Of a stretch of 38,379 bases of DNA, positions 25,112 to 33,849 are shown one piece after another; positions within the stretch are counted from its first letter, which is position 1, and each line of letters starts with the position of its first letter. The notes under the pieces were generated by a model, which saw only the letters and a program-made list of their open reading frames with translations, had not been told where the DNA came from and ran no database searches. The stretch is from IMG/VR virus record IMGVR_UViG_3300043399_000021, positions 1 through 38,379 of that record. One strand, given 5' to 3'. A program made the position numbers and the translations under genes. Origin of the DNA: a virus.

Positions 25112-25131
25112 ATGTTACAATGTTGTAACAT
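25112..25131. repeat. 20-base palindrome in the protease promoter region (operator candidate)
   Basis: On the minus strand, arms ATGTTACAA and TTGTAACAT flank a CA centre, giving perfect 9-base arms. The centre lies about 37 bases before the predicted transcript start, over the -35 region, which suits a dimeric regulator. As RNA it would be an AU-rich 8-pair hairpin with no U tract, so it is a poor terminator. Confidence 0.6.
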
Positions 25132-25149
25132 ATCTACTAGTATATCACA

Positions 25150-26739
25150 TTATTGTGATGCTGGACCCTCACCCTGAGCATTTCTGCCAGAAGTTGCGGC
25201 AGGTCCGTCTGATTGTGCTGCAGCTCTTTCTGCATCACGCTGTCGATTATCTGCCATATTTGCACGAGCATCAGTTGCTTGGCGAGAAGTCATTTGGAAT
25301 GGCTCGTCACCATCTGCTCTCTGTGGAAGCCCAAGAGCTTCACGTGCTTCGTTAGGAACCATAATCTGGGTCTTAACATAACGCTCAAGAATTTGTGACT
25401 GTGCAATTTCGTCTGTGAGTGTAAGTTCGTTAAACTTGAGTTCTAGGATATCTGTCTTCTCACGGACAATCTTATTGATAATCTTCTCAAGATTACGTTG
25501 TGCTGGTCTTGCTACCTGCTCCTTAAAGGTACGGTCTTGTGCAAGTGCCGCAGCAATATTAGATGCATCTGATCCACCAAGCTTTGATAGTGGGACCTGG
25601 TGGCTAATGAGAATGTCGTCACGGTTCTGCTTGCGGTAGTCTCTGAATGAGGCTTCCTGCACTCCGCTCTCAATTGCTTCCATCTTAAACTCAACCTTGT
25701 TAGTGTCTGAGTCTCCAGGAAGTGGAATATAGAGTGTACGGTGATTCTGCCCTTTAAGGCTAGTCTGCAAGAATCGGAACATGCGGTCTTCTGATTCTTC
25801 TGAAAGCTTTGCACCCTTTGTTGTAATAATGTAACGAGGTACAGCCTTGTTTGCAAAATAGTCAATGTTGTATTGTGAGGCTAACTGGTCTCCGTGTAGT
25901 GATCCGATTGACGACATAATGTCAGGGATTCCGTAGTATGTGTTTAATGGCGAATATGCCTTGAGGTGAAGAATCTCGTTTGGACGAGGATCATCTGTAA
26001 TTGGGTTTGGGTTGGTTGCACCAAAGTTGCGGAAGTACACAACCTTGTGACCAATAATCTGAACATAGCCATCCTTTAGACGACGTACACGCATTGTTGT
26101 TGATGGGATATGACCAAGATATCCGATCTCTCCTGTGATAGTACGACCAACCTCAAGATATGCGTTTCCTGTGGCTTCGTAGTCAGTCCAAAACTTCATC
26201 ATTGTGGCTGTAAAAGAGTCGTCGTCATTGAGTCGCTCTAGCCAGTCACGCATCTCTACCTTTGCTCGTTCGATACGCTTACGAGCTTTTTCTGTAGCAG
26301 ACTCATTCATACTTGATTCTAGTTGCATTAGTGTACGCTTTGATACCTCAAAGTCGTATCCAAGACCAACGATGTTTTCCACCTTTGCGTCAATAGCAGC
26401 GTGGTTAGCGAATGATGTGTCGTAGTAGTTTGCAAGTTCGTAAAGGTTCCATGGAGGAGTGATTACATCAAAGAGACCGTAGCCGTTTCTGAATACTGTT
26501 CCTGGATTAATCTCTTTTGACTTTGCCCCACCAATACCGCTCTTTTCTGCAAGAGAGGTTGTGGTGTATGCAGGTGTCATTTCATTCTTTGCAATTCTAT
26601 TTGCACGACGCTTAAAGTTTGCGTTAATTCCGCTTAGACCCTTAATGTCGTTCCATGACTTTATGAATGGATCGCTATCTTTAAATTCATCTACGATCTC
26701 TTCTGCTTTGTCAACTTTTGCGACAATTCTTTCTTCCAT
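25150..26739 (-). CDS. Portal protein, 529 aa
   Basis: The product has the features of the PBSX/HK97-like portal superfamily. WNLYELANYYDTSFANHAAI at about 96-115 is the conserved early helix-turn, and HLKAYSPLNTYYGIPDIMSS near 245-264 and LPLSKLGG-like VPLSKLGGSDASNIAAALAQ near 392-411 mark the core and stem region. The terminal 60 residues are charged and low-complexity (QRDAERAAAQSDGPAATSGR). Twelve copies would form the DNA channel at one capsid vertex and bind terminase during packaging. The start overlaps the previous gene by TAATG, with GGAG about 10 bases upstream. The protease follows 68 bases downstream after a promoter region. No terminase gene is adjacent, which is unusual. Confidence 0.93.
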   Translation of the reverse strand: MEERIVAKVDKAEEIVDEFKDSDPFIKSWNDIKGLSGINANFKRRANRIAKNEMTPAYTTTSLAEKSGIGGAKSKEINPGTVFRNGYGLFDVITPPWNLYELANYYDTSFANHAAIDAKVENIVGLGYDFEVSKRTLMQLESSMNESATEKARKRIERAKVEMRDWLERLNDDDSFTATMMKFWTDYEATGNAYLEVGRTITGEIGYLGHIPSTTMRVRRLKDGYVQIIGHKVVYFRNFGATNPNPITDDPRPNEILHLKAYSPLNTYYGIPDIMSSIGSLHGDQLASQYNIDYFANKAVPRYIITTKGAKLSEESEDRMFRFLQTSLKGQNHRTLYIPLPGDSDTNKVEFKMEAIESGVQEASFRDYRKQNRDDILISHQVPLSKLGGSDASNIAAALAQDRTFKEQVARPAQRNLEKIINKIVREKTDILELKFNELTLTDEIAQSQILERYVKTQIMVPNEAREALGLPQRADGDEPFQMTSRQATDARANMADNRQRDAERAAAQSDGPAATSGRNAQGEGPASQ

Positions 26740-27122
26740 TATTCATCATCTCCATAAACTTCTAGAGTCTTCTTTGCAGCGATGACGGCACCAAGGTCAT
26801 TCATGTTAGGAATGAATCCCTGCTTCATGCGGTCAACCTGTTCTGAGTGTGTCTCGTCTGAAATCTGACGAGTGTTTGGATAAAAGATAGCCTGACCATC
26901 TCCCTCTCCATAATACTTTGCAGCATCAATTAGCTTCTGAATACGATCTGTGTCGTTTTTGTATGATTCGATTGACAGAACGCTACCGTTTCCATCTGTA
27001 AAAGGCTTGCCATTTGACTTAACCCAGATATACGTTCCGAAATCTGAGAACTCTTCTGAAATAATTTGTACTTTGGCTTTGCTTAAAGCTTGCTCAATTG
27101 CATCTGGTTTCTCTTGTTCCAT
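26739..27122 (-). CDS. Hypothetical protein before portal, 127 aa
   Basis: I do not recognise a function. The product is acidic and mixed alpha/beta: an N-terminal helix (DAIEQALSKAKVQIISEEF), a small beta part (FGTYIWVKSNGKPF), a helix (RIQKLIDAAKYYGEGDG) and a C-terminal helix (DLGAVIAAKKTLEVYGDDE). No motif of a small terminase subunit is visible, though its place before the portal would fit one. I chose the ATG at 27122. A GTG two codons upstream at 27128 lies directly against the -10 box and would not be on a transcript made from the promoter at 27130-27138. No Shine-Dalgarno is present, so it is probably leaderless. Its stop overlaps the portal start. Confidence 0.7.
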   Translation of the reverse strand: MEQEKPDAIEQALSKAKVQIISEEFSDFGTYIWVKSNGKPFTDGNGSVLSIESYKNDTDRIQKLIDAAKYYGEGDGQAIFYPNTRQISDETHSEQVDRMKQGFIPNMNDLGAVIAAKKTLEVYGDDE

Positions 27123-27129
27123 AACCACA

Positions 27130-27138
27130 AGTATACCA
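27130..27138 (-). promoter_or_regulatory. Extended -10 promoter TGGTATACT, leaderless start before portal unit
   Basis: The hexamer TATACT ends 7 bases before the ATG at 27122. The surrounding 14 bases AATATGGTATACTT recur at 18015-18028 before the short tail chaperone. This promoter would start transcription of the head module right after the fibre block. Confidence 0.58.
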
Positions 27139-27140
27139 TA

Positions 27141-30119
27141 TTAAACTGGTATGTAAGTATTTCTGGTCAACTCAATGTCAGTTTTTACAGAATATTCGTA
27201 ATCTTGTAACGAAAATACGATTCCAGACACATTTCCGTCAATACTATAGCTATCGCCAATAATTGTGTTAGAGCCAACGTATGTGCTATAAACAATTGCT
27301 GGATTAAGTGTTGGGTCAATATCGCCACTAGTTGAGATAATCTGTCCCCATGTGTCAGGATCTGTTCCTGGATCAATGCCGTCCTGTTGCCAGTAGTTCC
27401 AGGTAACGTCATTTAATGGACCATCTACAGAAGACCATGGATTAAAAACGACTTTTGCAGTAATTTCTGATTGTGGAACTGTGTATAGAACAACGTTGTT
27501 AAATAGTACTGGACCATATAGATCTACAGTTCCTTCGATACCGTCAAAACTAATGGGGTCTTGGAATCTAAGACCAACAAAGAACCATTCACGAACGTCA
27601 ATTGATGGGGTCGCATCAAGCTCACCATTCAGATATACAGAAACATTTGTTGTTGCAGTATCCACGCCATTAATAACTTCTTTGATTACAATGTTTGCAT
27701 CTGTTGTTGATTGTGGGTCAAGGTACAGTCTATATTTCTTGTTTGACTTACCAGTAATCTCAAATATCTTAATGTCTGCAGAAGAGGCTGAAAGCAAATC
27801 TTCATACCTCATTGCAAATTGCATTGTTGACACCTGATAGAATCCTGCAAGTCCTTCGTTGACAAAAAGTCTAAGGAATCTATTTGAGAAGTCCTCTCCA
27901 ACTAATCTGATACCAGTATGCTTAGTCATATACAAGTACTGGCTTTTATGTTTTCCAAGAATTACTGGGTTAATTGTTTTATAGTCAAACTTTCCATCCA
28001 CAATTTTTACTGGATAAATGTCTTTACCAAACTTTGTGCCAATTGCATTAGTTGGGATGTTCTGGTTTGTATTTATGTCAAGCTCGTTATCTTCCATAAT
28101 TCTTGATGCAATTTCTAGTGAGCGGATCTTGACTGGTTTTTTAAGAATACCATCAACAGTAAACTCTGTATGAACAACTAATGCGTAGTCCAAGAAATCT
28201 AAACTTTCTGTGTTTGCTGGTCTGTAGATAATAGTGTCGTTAATTACCTCATACCTTTTTGTAAGATCTGTCGGAGCTGAGACAACATTGTATGCTGGGG
28301 CTTTTACTGTATTTGCTGTAGTTCCTAATGAAAGAGCAATGTCATTTGCCCCCTCGTCAATTCTCTGAAAACTAACGTATGTTTTTACAATCTCTGCTGA
28401 TGTGTCAATGTAGTCTACAGTATCATCAACTACCGTTTCTGCTTCTGGGTAATTAATATTAAACTGAAGGTAATCTAGTGTTTTTTCTCCAGAAATATTT
28501 CTTGATGAAAGAGAAGACAGAGAGATAATATCTTCCCAGTATCCATTCACTGCAATATCAATGTCAAAGAATCCAAGTCTATTCTCAGAAAATAGCGTAT
28601 AGCTTGCTGTGTGATTTTTTACTGATGAAGATAGTGCAAACGAGCCATCTGAATTGATTGCTGTGCTAAAGTCACGGTTTAGTCGCTGATAGTTATTGTC
28701 GTCATAGAGCCCAATCTTATAGATGCTACCTGTAAATGTTTTTGTAAAATCTGCATACCCTCCGACATATACCTTTAGGTTACGTCTATCGGAGAATAGA
28801 TTATAAAACACTGTTCCGAATGTGCTAGAAGATATTGCATCTGCTAAGTCTACACCAACCACAAATTCAGTACCTGCTGTTGGAATGCTTACTGTTTTTA
28901 GAACTGATGTTGGTGTGTAGTTTGTTCTATACACAATGCTTGTGTTTGTAGCAACAATCTCAAATGCGTCTTTGGTTAGTTGATTTTCTAGCTTAAATAG
29001 AATCTGTTCTTCTGCACCTACCCCTGGATTTGTTGCATATTTAAATACACCATAAAAACCACGAATTGGAGATAGCGTAAAATCGAAGTTGTCAAAGACC
29101 AAGTAACCAGTTTCATCTGTATTTCTAATCTTCATAAAAGCACCAGAACTATCCTGATAGGCTTTCCACTGATCTACCGTCTTATTTTTAATCGAAATTG
29201 TTGGCAGAGAATACGCAGGGACGGATAGCTTGTTTGCGTCTACCTCAAGATTATTAATATATCCGTTTTCCCATCTAAAGATATCTGGGTATACCCTATT
29301 CTTTCCAAATCTTGAGAATGAATAGTCAATAGCTGCTGGGGTACTTGAGTATGATGTAAATACTGTATCTAGTGCCTGAGTACCCTGACCATAAACAAAT
29401 CGTCTCTTTGCAATAACAGATGAAACCTGATATGCATAAATAGCAATACAGTCAACCAGAATTGGACCAACATCATCATAACAATAGAATCCAAGCCAGT
29501 CTTGGCTATTTCCACTTGCAGTATCGTCAGCAAGATCGATAGTTGACATATCAATATTCATACCAACCACTTGTTCGCTATTAATCATCATAGTAGCGAA
29601 GTTGTTGGCTATCCCAACGTGAATAAGCATTGGTCGTCCCCACTCACCAACAAAGTGTGAAGAATAGTTATTGCCAATTTTAAGACCAATAAATGATCCA
29701 TCGACATAGATTCCGTCTGTAGATCCAATTGGACCAAAGATGCGTTTTGGGCTTGTGCTCCTATTATTAATGTTTAGCCACATCTCAACTGTGAGATTAA
29801 AGTTTCTTCCATACTCAATAAGGAATCCATTTGCAGGAATCAGAAGGGATGGTTTTGGAGAGTTGCTATATAGCACCGTTGAGTTATATGCACCATATAC
29901 CATTGGCACACCATAGTTTTTAGCATCTGTTCCAGGGTTAACATAATACCCACTTGTAGTAAGTTCGTCATGACCAGCTGCTGGTGCAACAGTAAGGCTA
30001 CCTAGACTGCCAACATTAGAAACTGTGGAGGTAGCAGAAATATCATCATCTAAAGCCCATAAAGCAATGGGATGCTCTTTAGCAATTTGATAGGCATAAG
30101 CATTAGAACGACTGGTCAT
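27141..30119 (-). CDS. LamG-like minor tail protein, 992 aa
   Basis: This 992-residue protein contains several concanavalin/LamG-like jelly-roll units, recognisable from repeated strand patterns: FNLTVEMWLNINNRS with GDIYVDGSF-like IYVDGSFIGLKIG (about 110-160), a second unit ending TFTGSIYKIGLYDD (about 475-490), and a third near 770-900 containing VSVYLNGELDATPSIDVREW. Such domains bind glycans or fold as lectins, so receptor contact on the cell surface is likely. No signal or enzyme motif is seen. AGGAGATA before the ATG fixes the start, and an extended -10 (TGCTAAAAT) lies in the gap upstream. It separates the adhesin block from the portal unit. Confidence 0.82.
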   Translation of the reverse strand: MTSRSNAYAYQIAKEHPIALWALDDDISATSTVSNVGSLGSLTVAPAAGHDELTTSGYYVNPGTDAKNYGVPMVYGAYNSTVLYSNSPKPSLLIPANGFLIEYGRNFNLTVEMWLNINNRSTSPKRIFGPIGSTDGIYVDGSFIGLKIGNNYSSHFVGEWGRPMLIHVGIANNFATMMINSEQVVGMNIDMSTIDLADDTASGNSQDWLGFYCYDDVGPILVDCIAIYAYQVSSVIAKRRFVYGQGTQALDTVFTSYSSTPAAIDYSFSRFGKNRVYPDIFRWENGYINNLEVDANKLSVPAYSLPTISIKNKTVDQWKAYQDSSGAFMKIRNTDETGYLVFDNFDFTLSPIRGFYGVFKYATNPGVGAEEQILFKLENQLTKDAFEIVATNTSIVYRTNYTPTSVLKTVSIPTAGTEFVVGVDLADAISSSTFGTVFYNLFSDRRNLKVYVGGYADFTKTFTGSIYKIGLYDDNNYQRLNRDFSTAINSDGSFALSSSVKNHTASYTLFSENRLGFFDIDIAVNGYWEDIISLSSLSSRNISGEKTLDYLQFNINYPEAETVVDDTVDYIDTSAEIVKTYVSFQRIDEGANDIALSLGTTANTVKAPAYNVVSAPTDLTKRYEVINDTIIYRPANTESLDFLDYALVVHTEFTVDGILKKPVKIRSLEIASRIMEDNELDINTNQNIPTNAIGTKFGKDIYPVKIVDGKFDYKTINPVILGKHKSQYLYMTKHTGIRLVGEDFSNRFLRLFVNEGLAGFYQVSTMQFAMRYEDLLSASSADIKIFEITGKSNKKYRLYLDPQSTTDANIVIKEVINGVDTATTNVSVYLNGELDATPSIDVREWFFVGLRFQDPISFDGIEGTVDLYGPVLFNNVVLYTVPQSEITAKVVFNPWSSVDGPLNDVTWNYWQQDGIDPGTDPDTWGQIISTSGDIDPTLNPAIVYSTYVGSNTIIGDSYSIDGNVSGIVFSLQDYEYSVKTDIELTRNTYIPV

Positions 30120-30134
30120 ATTATCTCCTAGTCT

Positions 30135-30143
30135 ATTTTAGCA
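30135..30143 (-). promoter_or_regulatory. Extended -10 promoter TGCTAAAAT before LamG tail gene
   Basis: TG-C-TAAAAT lies in the 30-base gap between two tail genes, about 16 bases before the ATG at 30119, with a short leader containing AGGAGATA. The hexamer is one base off TATAAT, so it is a weaker member of the set. Confidence 0.42.
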
Positions 30144-30149
30144 TAGAGA

Positions 30150-31376
30150 CTAGGCGTAATATTCTATAATTACAATTCCAGGGTTTCCTGCTCCACCAGA
30201 AGCCTTGTTACTAGAAATAGACATTGCTCCAAATGCACCAGCACCATATGCTCCAGAGTTTGCCGAAGATCCAGATCTAGAAGAAGTTGCTATGGTGGCT
30301 TGTGCATCACCAATCGGATACCCTGGTGCTGCACCTGGTTTTGATGCATATAGGTCTGTAGAGGTTTCGAATGATACGATTCCACTTGCACCACCCAAAA
30401 TTGAGAAATCTCCATATTCTACAGCTCCTGTACCTGTATTTGGAAGTGTTCCACTCTCAAAATCTGGTGCGACAAGTGCCGTGCTTTCTGACAAACTTCC
30501 ATTGCCACCAGAAGCTATACATAGGTAATACGTTAACGATGCTGGTGGTGTTGGTGTTTCTGTAGAAGCCTGATTCCCAGTTCCGATCAAGTCATCAGTT
30601 TCGAACCTTCTTTCTGCAATATTCCTACTAATAACAACACCAAACGATTCATTTATGCTTGTATTGGTAAAACCAGATATTCCAACAACGTCTCCAATTT
30701 GTGGAAGGTATTCTATTGGTGCTTCAGGTATCAAAACATATGTTCCAGTATTGCCACCGCTCATAGAGCCACTCTGAATTATATTTGGAATAGTAAAAGA
30801 TACGCTACTTCTTCCGCCATCGCCACCAGATGTTGGACTATTTGTTCCAGCAGTTCCACCTGCACCAACCGTAATTGTTGGTGTATTGTAAATAGTATTC
30901 GTTAATACAAAGCTTTCTGAATAGTTGCCGCCAGAACCTCCAGCAGATGCTGCACCAATAGCACATCCACCAGAACCCCCTCCACCACCAATACATTTTA
31001 TTCTAATTGCTCTATAGTTTGCAGATGATGGCATTGTGGTTGACGAAGTATAGGCTACTGTTTCTATTAGCCTATAGCCATTTGACGATACTAGTCCAAG
31101 ATCGGATGCTGTTTTGTCTTGCCAATATCCTCCTGTAGAGTTATAAGACAGTATGTCATTGTTTGACAAAGAAGAGAGGGTTATTCCAGAAAGCTGGCTT
31201 AGCGTATATTTTCCAAGAACATAATCAAGTGAGTTCCAGGCTGTGCTACCAGTTCCAATTTTTACCTTGCCAGTATTTGTCTCAAATCCAAGTTCACCTT
31301 CTGCAAGTGTTGGGTTTGTTGAGGTCCAGTTTGCAGCGGTATCTCGTCTAAATGCAATAAGAGATTGTCTTGCCAT
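30150..31376 (-). CDS. Mtd-like N-terminus plus Gly-rich adhesin, 408 aa
   Basis: The N-terminal 55 residues (FRRDTAANWTSTNPTLAEGE, then TGKVKIGTGSTAWNSLDYV) match the Mtd-type N-terminal domain that attaches many phage adhesins to the tail. A linker (YTLSQLSG...) leads to a Gly-rich receptor-binding region starting IKCIGGGGGSGG near residue 130, with further runs such as GGDGGRSSVSF, and it ends GNPGIVIIEYYA. Gly-rich tips of this type resemble polyglycine-sandwich adhesins. It is a clear paralogue of the gene at 31577-32548. GAGGAG is upstream of its ATG, which overlaps the previous stop (TAATG). It would determine host recognition. The receptor is unknown. Confidence 0.85.
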   Translation of the reverse strand: MARQSLIAFRRDTAANWTSTNPTLAEGELGFETNTGKVKIGTGSTAWNSLDYVLGKYTLSQLSGITLSSLSNNDILSYNSTGGYWQDKTASDLGLVSSNGYRLIETVAYTSSTTMPSSANYRAIRIKCIGGGGGSGGCAIGAASAGGSGGNYSESFVLTNTIYNTPTITVGAGGTAGTNSPTSGGDGGRSSVSFTIPNIIQSGSMSGGNTGTYVLIPEAPIEYLPQIGDVVGISGFTNTSINESFGVVISRNIAERRFETDDLIGTGNQASTETPTPPASLTYYLCIASGGNGSLSESTALVAPDFESGTLPNTGTGAVEYGDFSILGGASGIVSFETSTDLYASKPGAAPGYPIGDAQATIATSSRSGSSANSGAYGAGAFGAMSISSNKASGGAGNPGIVIIEYYA

Positions 31377-31567
31377 TACTGCTCCTCTACAACGTCATCT
31401 TTTGGATTACGCCAACCAGACTCTGTTCTATAACAACCTCTTCCAGCTCCAGGAATATCTGTAATGTCTAATACTTCTGCTCCTTCTGGAAAAATATATT
31501 CGGATTCTCCATCCCAAACAACAACGTTTTCGATAACATCATTATAAATAATTGCGTAATTTCTCAT
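31376..31567 (-). CDS. Small tail-fibre-associated protein, 63 aa
   Basis: The 63-residue product (MRNYAIIYNDVIENVVVWDG) is typical of small proteins next to phage adhesin genes: an N-terminal beta-hairpin (YAIIYNDVIENVVVW), an acidic middle and a short C-terminal tail with ESGWRNPKDDVVEE. Related proteins beside fibre genes are thought to be attachment or chaperone components, but I cannot assign it firmly. It lies between the two adhesin paralogues. AGGAGGA 4 bases before the ATG gives a strong start. Its stop overlaps the next start (TAATG). It may cap or assist folding of the Gly-rich tips. Confidence 0.72.
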   Translation of the reverse strand: MRNYAIIYNDVIENVVVWDGESEYIFPEGAEVLDITDIPGAGRGCYRTESGWRNPKDDVVEEQ

Positions 31568-31576
31568 TTTATCCTC

Positions 31577-32548
31577 CTATACATAAACGTCAACAATGAC
31601 GATTCCAATCGCACCAGCTGATCCAGATCTTGCAGTTGTTTGTGACTGAGTATTTGTTCCACCAGTTCCTCCACAACCTTTATTTGTTGATGATACTGAG
31701 CCACCAGATGCTCCAGTTGTGACTGCTGATGGTGGCTCTGCATTTGGGAACATTGCTGTTCCGCCACCAACATTTGTGTATGTATCTGTAGCATTAAGTT
31801 GATTTCGTACTCCAGACGCTTCTCCAAGAATAATTATATCTCCAACATCACCAGTAGTGTTTGGACTTGTTCCTGAATCAAAGTCTGGAACGGTAGTCGC
31901 CACTCCACCACCGCCACCGTTTCCTCCAACAGCAACAACAAGTGTCCCAAAACTGCTATTACCACCATCGGTTCCAGCGTTTCCACCTGCTGTACCACCT
32001 GCACCACCTGCACCTACAGTCACTGTTTCTGTTGTGCCTAATGCTGATGCAAGCAAAAACTTTTCTGCATAGTTTGCTCCAGAGCCACCTGCACCATTTG
32101 CAACTTGTGACGCTCCAGTAGTAGCGGCTCCACCGCCGCCACCGCCACCGCCGATACAGCGAACTCTTACAGCTCTAATTCCAGAATAGTTTGCCTTAGT
32201 AAAAGTACCACTGGCTGTAAAATAAACTGTTTGCAAATAACTGTATCCAACAGTTGTGGCAAGACCTGCCTCCGTAGGAGTCTTATTTATCCATTTGCTT
32301 GTTGCTGTGTCGTATGCTAAAACTTCGTTGTTTGCTGGAGTTCCATCGATCACAACGTCAGAGAGGCTGTCAATTGGAAAACTTTCTACAATATATGGTA
32401 GTGATGTCCAGGCGGTAGAGCCAGTTCCGATCTTAAACTTACCAGTATTTGTCTCTACCCCAATTTCTCCAGCACTAAGTGTTGGATTAGTAGATGTCCA
32501 GTTTGATGATGTATCTCGTCTAAGCTTAATTGTTGACTGTGCTGGCAT
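31577..32548 (-). CDS. Mtd-like N-terminus plus Gly-rich adhesin, 323 aa (paralogue)
   Basis: Residues about 7-52 (LRRDTSSNWTSTNPTLSAGE, then TGKFKIGTGSTAWTSLPYI) are nearly the same as in the 408-aa adhesin and match the Mtd-type attachment domain. A fibre-like linker NEVLAYDTATSKWINKT near residue 75 is shared with the 433-aa fibre upstream. The tip is Gly-rich, starting VRCIGGGGGGGG near residue 130, with GGAGGTAGGNAGTDGGNSS, and it ends GAIGIVIVDVYV. It would bind a host receptor. The start overlaps the previous stop (TAATG) and has GGAGG 9 bases upstream. Two paralogous adhesins side by side suggest alternative or mixed host recognition. Confidence 0.85.
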   Translation of the reverse strand: MPAQSTIKLRRDTSSNWTSTNPTLSAGEIGVETNTGKFKIGTGSTAWTSLPYIVESFPIDSLSDVVIDGTPANNEVLAYDTATSKWINKTPTEAGLATTVGYSYLQTVYFTASGTFTKANYSGIRAVRVRCIGGGGGGGGAATTGASQVANGAGGSGANYAEKFLLASALGTTETVTVGAGGAGGTAGGNAGTDGGNSSFGTLVVAVGGNGGGGGVATTVPDFDSGTSPNTTGDVGDIIILGEASGVRNQLNATDTYTNVGGGTAMFPNAEPPSAVTTGASGGSVSSTNKGCGGTGGTNTQSQTTARSGSAGAIGIVIVDVYV

Positions 32549-33849
32549 TATGCACTACCTCCATCAATTGTTCCAGTAAACGATGTTCCAGCAATTGGTC
32601 CATTAACTGTAAAGTTTGCTGCAACCGTTTGTCCAACGATAACGTCTCCTCCATCTGGATTTATTAGCAGTGTGGCTGCTGTTCCATTATTAAATCTACT
32701 AATCTCATTTTGATCAATTCTTAAATTAATTCCGTCACTTGGACCAATCTGAAATGCATGTGTTGTAGAAGAGCTTGTTGCATCATCGGTTGCCGTAAGT
32801 CTAAGTGTGGGAGACTCAATATTGCCAGTAAATGTGGCACCTGAAAGTGCAGCTAGTCCTGCCTCTGCTGCTGTTTGGTTAATCCAAAGACCAGATGTTT
32901 CGTCATAGGCAAGGACTTCATTGTTTGCTAGTGTTTCCTCAATAGTCACACCGTGAAGTTCTGTAAGTTCGTATCCGTTTTGGATTTTAACAATTACTTC
33001 ACCAGCACTAGCGTGTGCTTTAACTACATACCCCAAAAATACTACGTGTGCTGGTTCAGAAGGTGCTGTTTGAGTAAATTGTCCTGCAGTCTGTGAAAGA
33101 TAGATTGCCCCACCCTCAGTAAGCCCATCAGTATTTACTCCACGGAGAACACCTTCTGTTACAACAAAGCCTTCTGCACCATCTAGAATTTGCTCTGCTA
33201 CAAAACCAAATGTCTTGCTTGATGTGGTTTCTGTATCTGCATCAGCAAGTGCAACTGTGGGCATTTGCCCTTGAGCACCATTAATATATACAACAGATCC
33301 TTTAGATAGTGTGGAACCTGTAGAATTCTTTACAGTAATAAGAGATTCTTGTCCAAGACCAATTGTTACGTTTGCATTTAAAACTGCTTTTGGAATACCG
33401 TCTCCAGAATCCCAAAAAATTGTTCCTGCATCTGTCGATGGTGAAGTTGGGGTGGTATCAAAAGTAATGGCATTTATAGCAGTTAGATCTGCGTCTACTG
33501 CAATAGTAATAGTGTCTGATGTAGAATCACCAGTAATTCCAATGTTTACACCATCGGCAAAAGTAATTGTATCTGTGGCTGAGTCTGCTACAGGGTTTGT
33601 TCCAGATGGGACGGCAAAAGTAGTAAACGAGTTACCTCCACCACCTGCACCAGTAGCATCTGTATCGTTAACCCAGTTTGTGCCATTCCATTTAAGGACT
33701 TGTCCAGTGGCAACGTCAGTAATAACAACGTCTCCAAGAGCGTTTATAGACGAAGCGGTAGTAAGAACGTCATTACCGTTAACAGTTGCATTTGCACCCT
33801 CAACAATAAGACCGTTCTTTACCCTAAAGTCTTTGTTAGTAGTCGCCAA
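32548..33849 (-). CDS. Tail fibre protein, 433 aa, TTG start
   Basis: The N-terminus (MATTNKDFRVKNGLIVEGA) is the phage fibre attachment motif also present in the next-upstream fibre. A middle domain with AVLNANVTIGLGQESLITVK and GSTLSKGSVVYING is a module widespread in phage fibres, continuing through GAIYLSQTAGQFTQT to IVKIQNGYELTELHG. A WINQTAAEAGLA linker precedes the C-terminal shaft (LRLTATDDATSSSTTHAFQI) and the end. The start is TTG at 33849, preceded by AAGGTGAT. The nearby ATG is out of frame. An extended -10 (TGGTATAAT) lies upstream, flanked by an inverted repeat. It is probably a trimer mounted on the baseplate. Confidence 0.83.
   Translation of the reverse strand: MATTNKDFRVKNGLIVEGANATVNGNDVLTTASSINALGDVVITDVATGQVLKWNGTNWVNDTDATGAGGGGNSFTTFAVPSGTNPVADSATDTITFADGVNIGITGDSTSDTITIAVDADLTAINAITFDTTPTSPSTDAGTIFWDSGDGIPKAVLNANVTIGLGQESLITVKNSTGSTLSKGSVVYINGAQGQMPTVALADADTETTSSKTFGFVAEQILDGAEGFVVTEGVLRGVNTDGLTEGGAIYLSQTAGQFTQTAPSEPAHVVFLGYVVKAHASAGEVIVKIQNGYELTELHGVTIEETLANNEVLAYDETSGLWINQTAAEAGLAALSGATFTGNIESPTLRLTATDDATSSSTTHAFQIGPSDGINLRIDQNEISRFNNGTAATLLINPDGGDVIVGQTVAANFTVNGPIAGTSFTGTIDGGSA

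Noticed and set aside
25112-25131. Palindrome as transcription terminator after portal
   Set aside because: The stem is AU-rich and is followed by TTATAAATATGG without a U tract, unlike the two clear terminators; an operator fits better.
27126-27128. GTG start two codons upstream of the ATG at 27122
   Set aside because: It would lie 1 base from the -10 hexamer and could not be on a transcript from that promoter; no Shine-Dalgarno supports it.
27133-27152. Short inverted repeat ATACCA/TGGTAT between the LamG gene and the next promoter
   Set aside because: Only 6 bases per arm, overlapping the promoter core and lacking a T tract; likely coincidental with the TGGTATACT motif.
30150-32548. Diversity-generating retroelement target, suggested by the Mtd-type N-termini
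   Set aside because: The C-termini are Gly-rich and not C-type lectin folds, no reverse transcriptase or template repeat is in the window, and the Mtd-type anchor is widespread without such elements.
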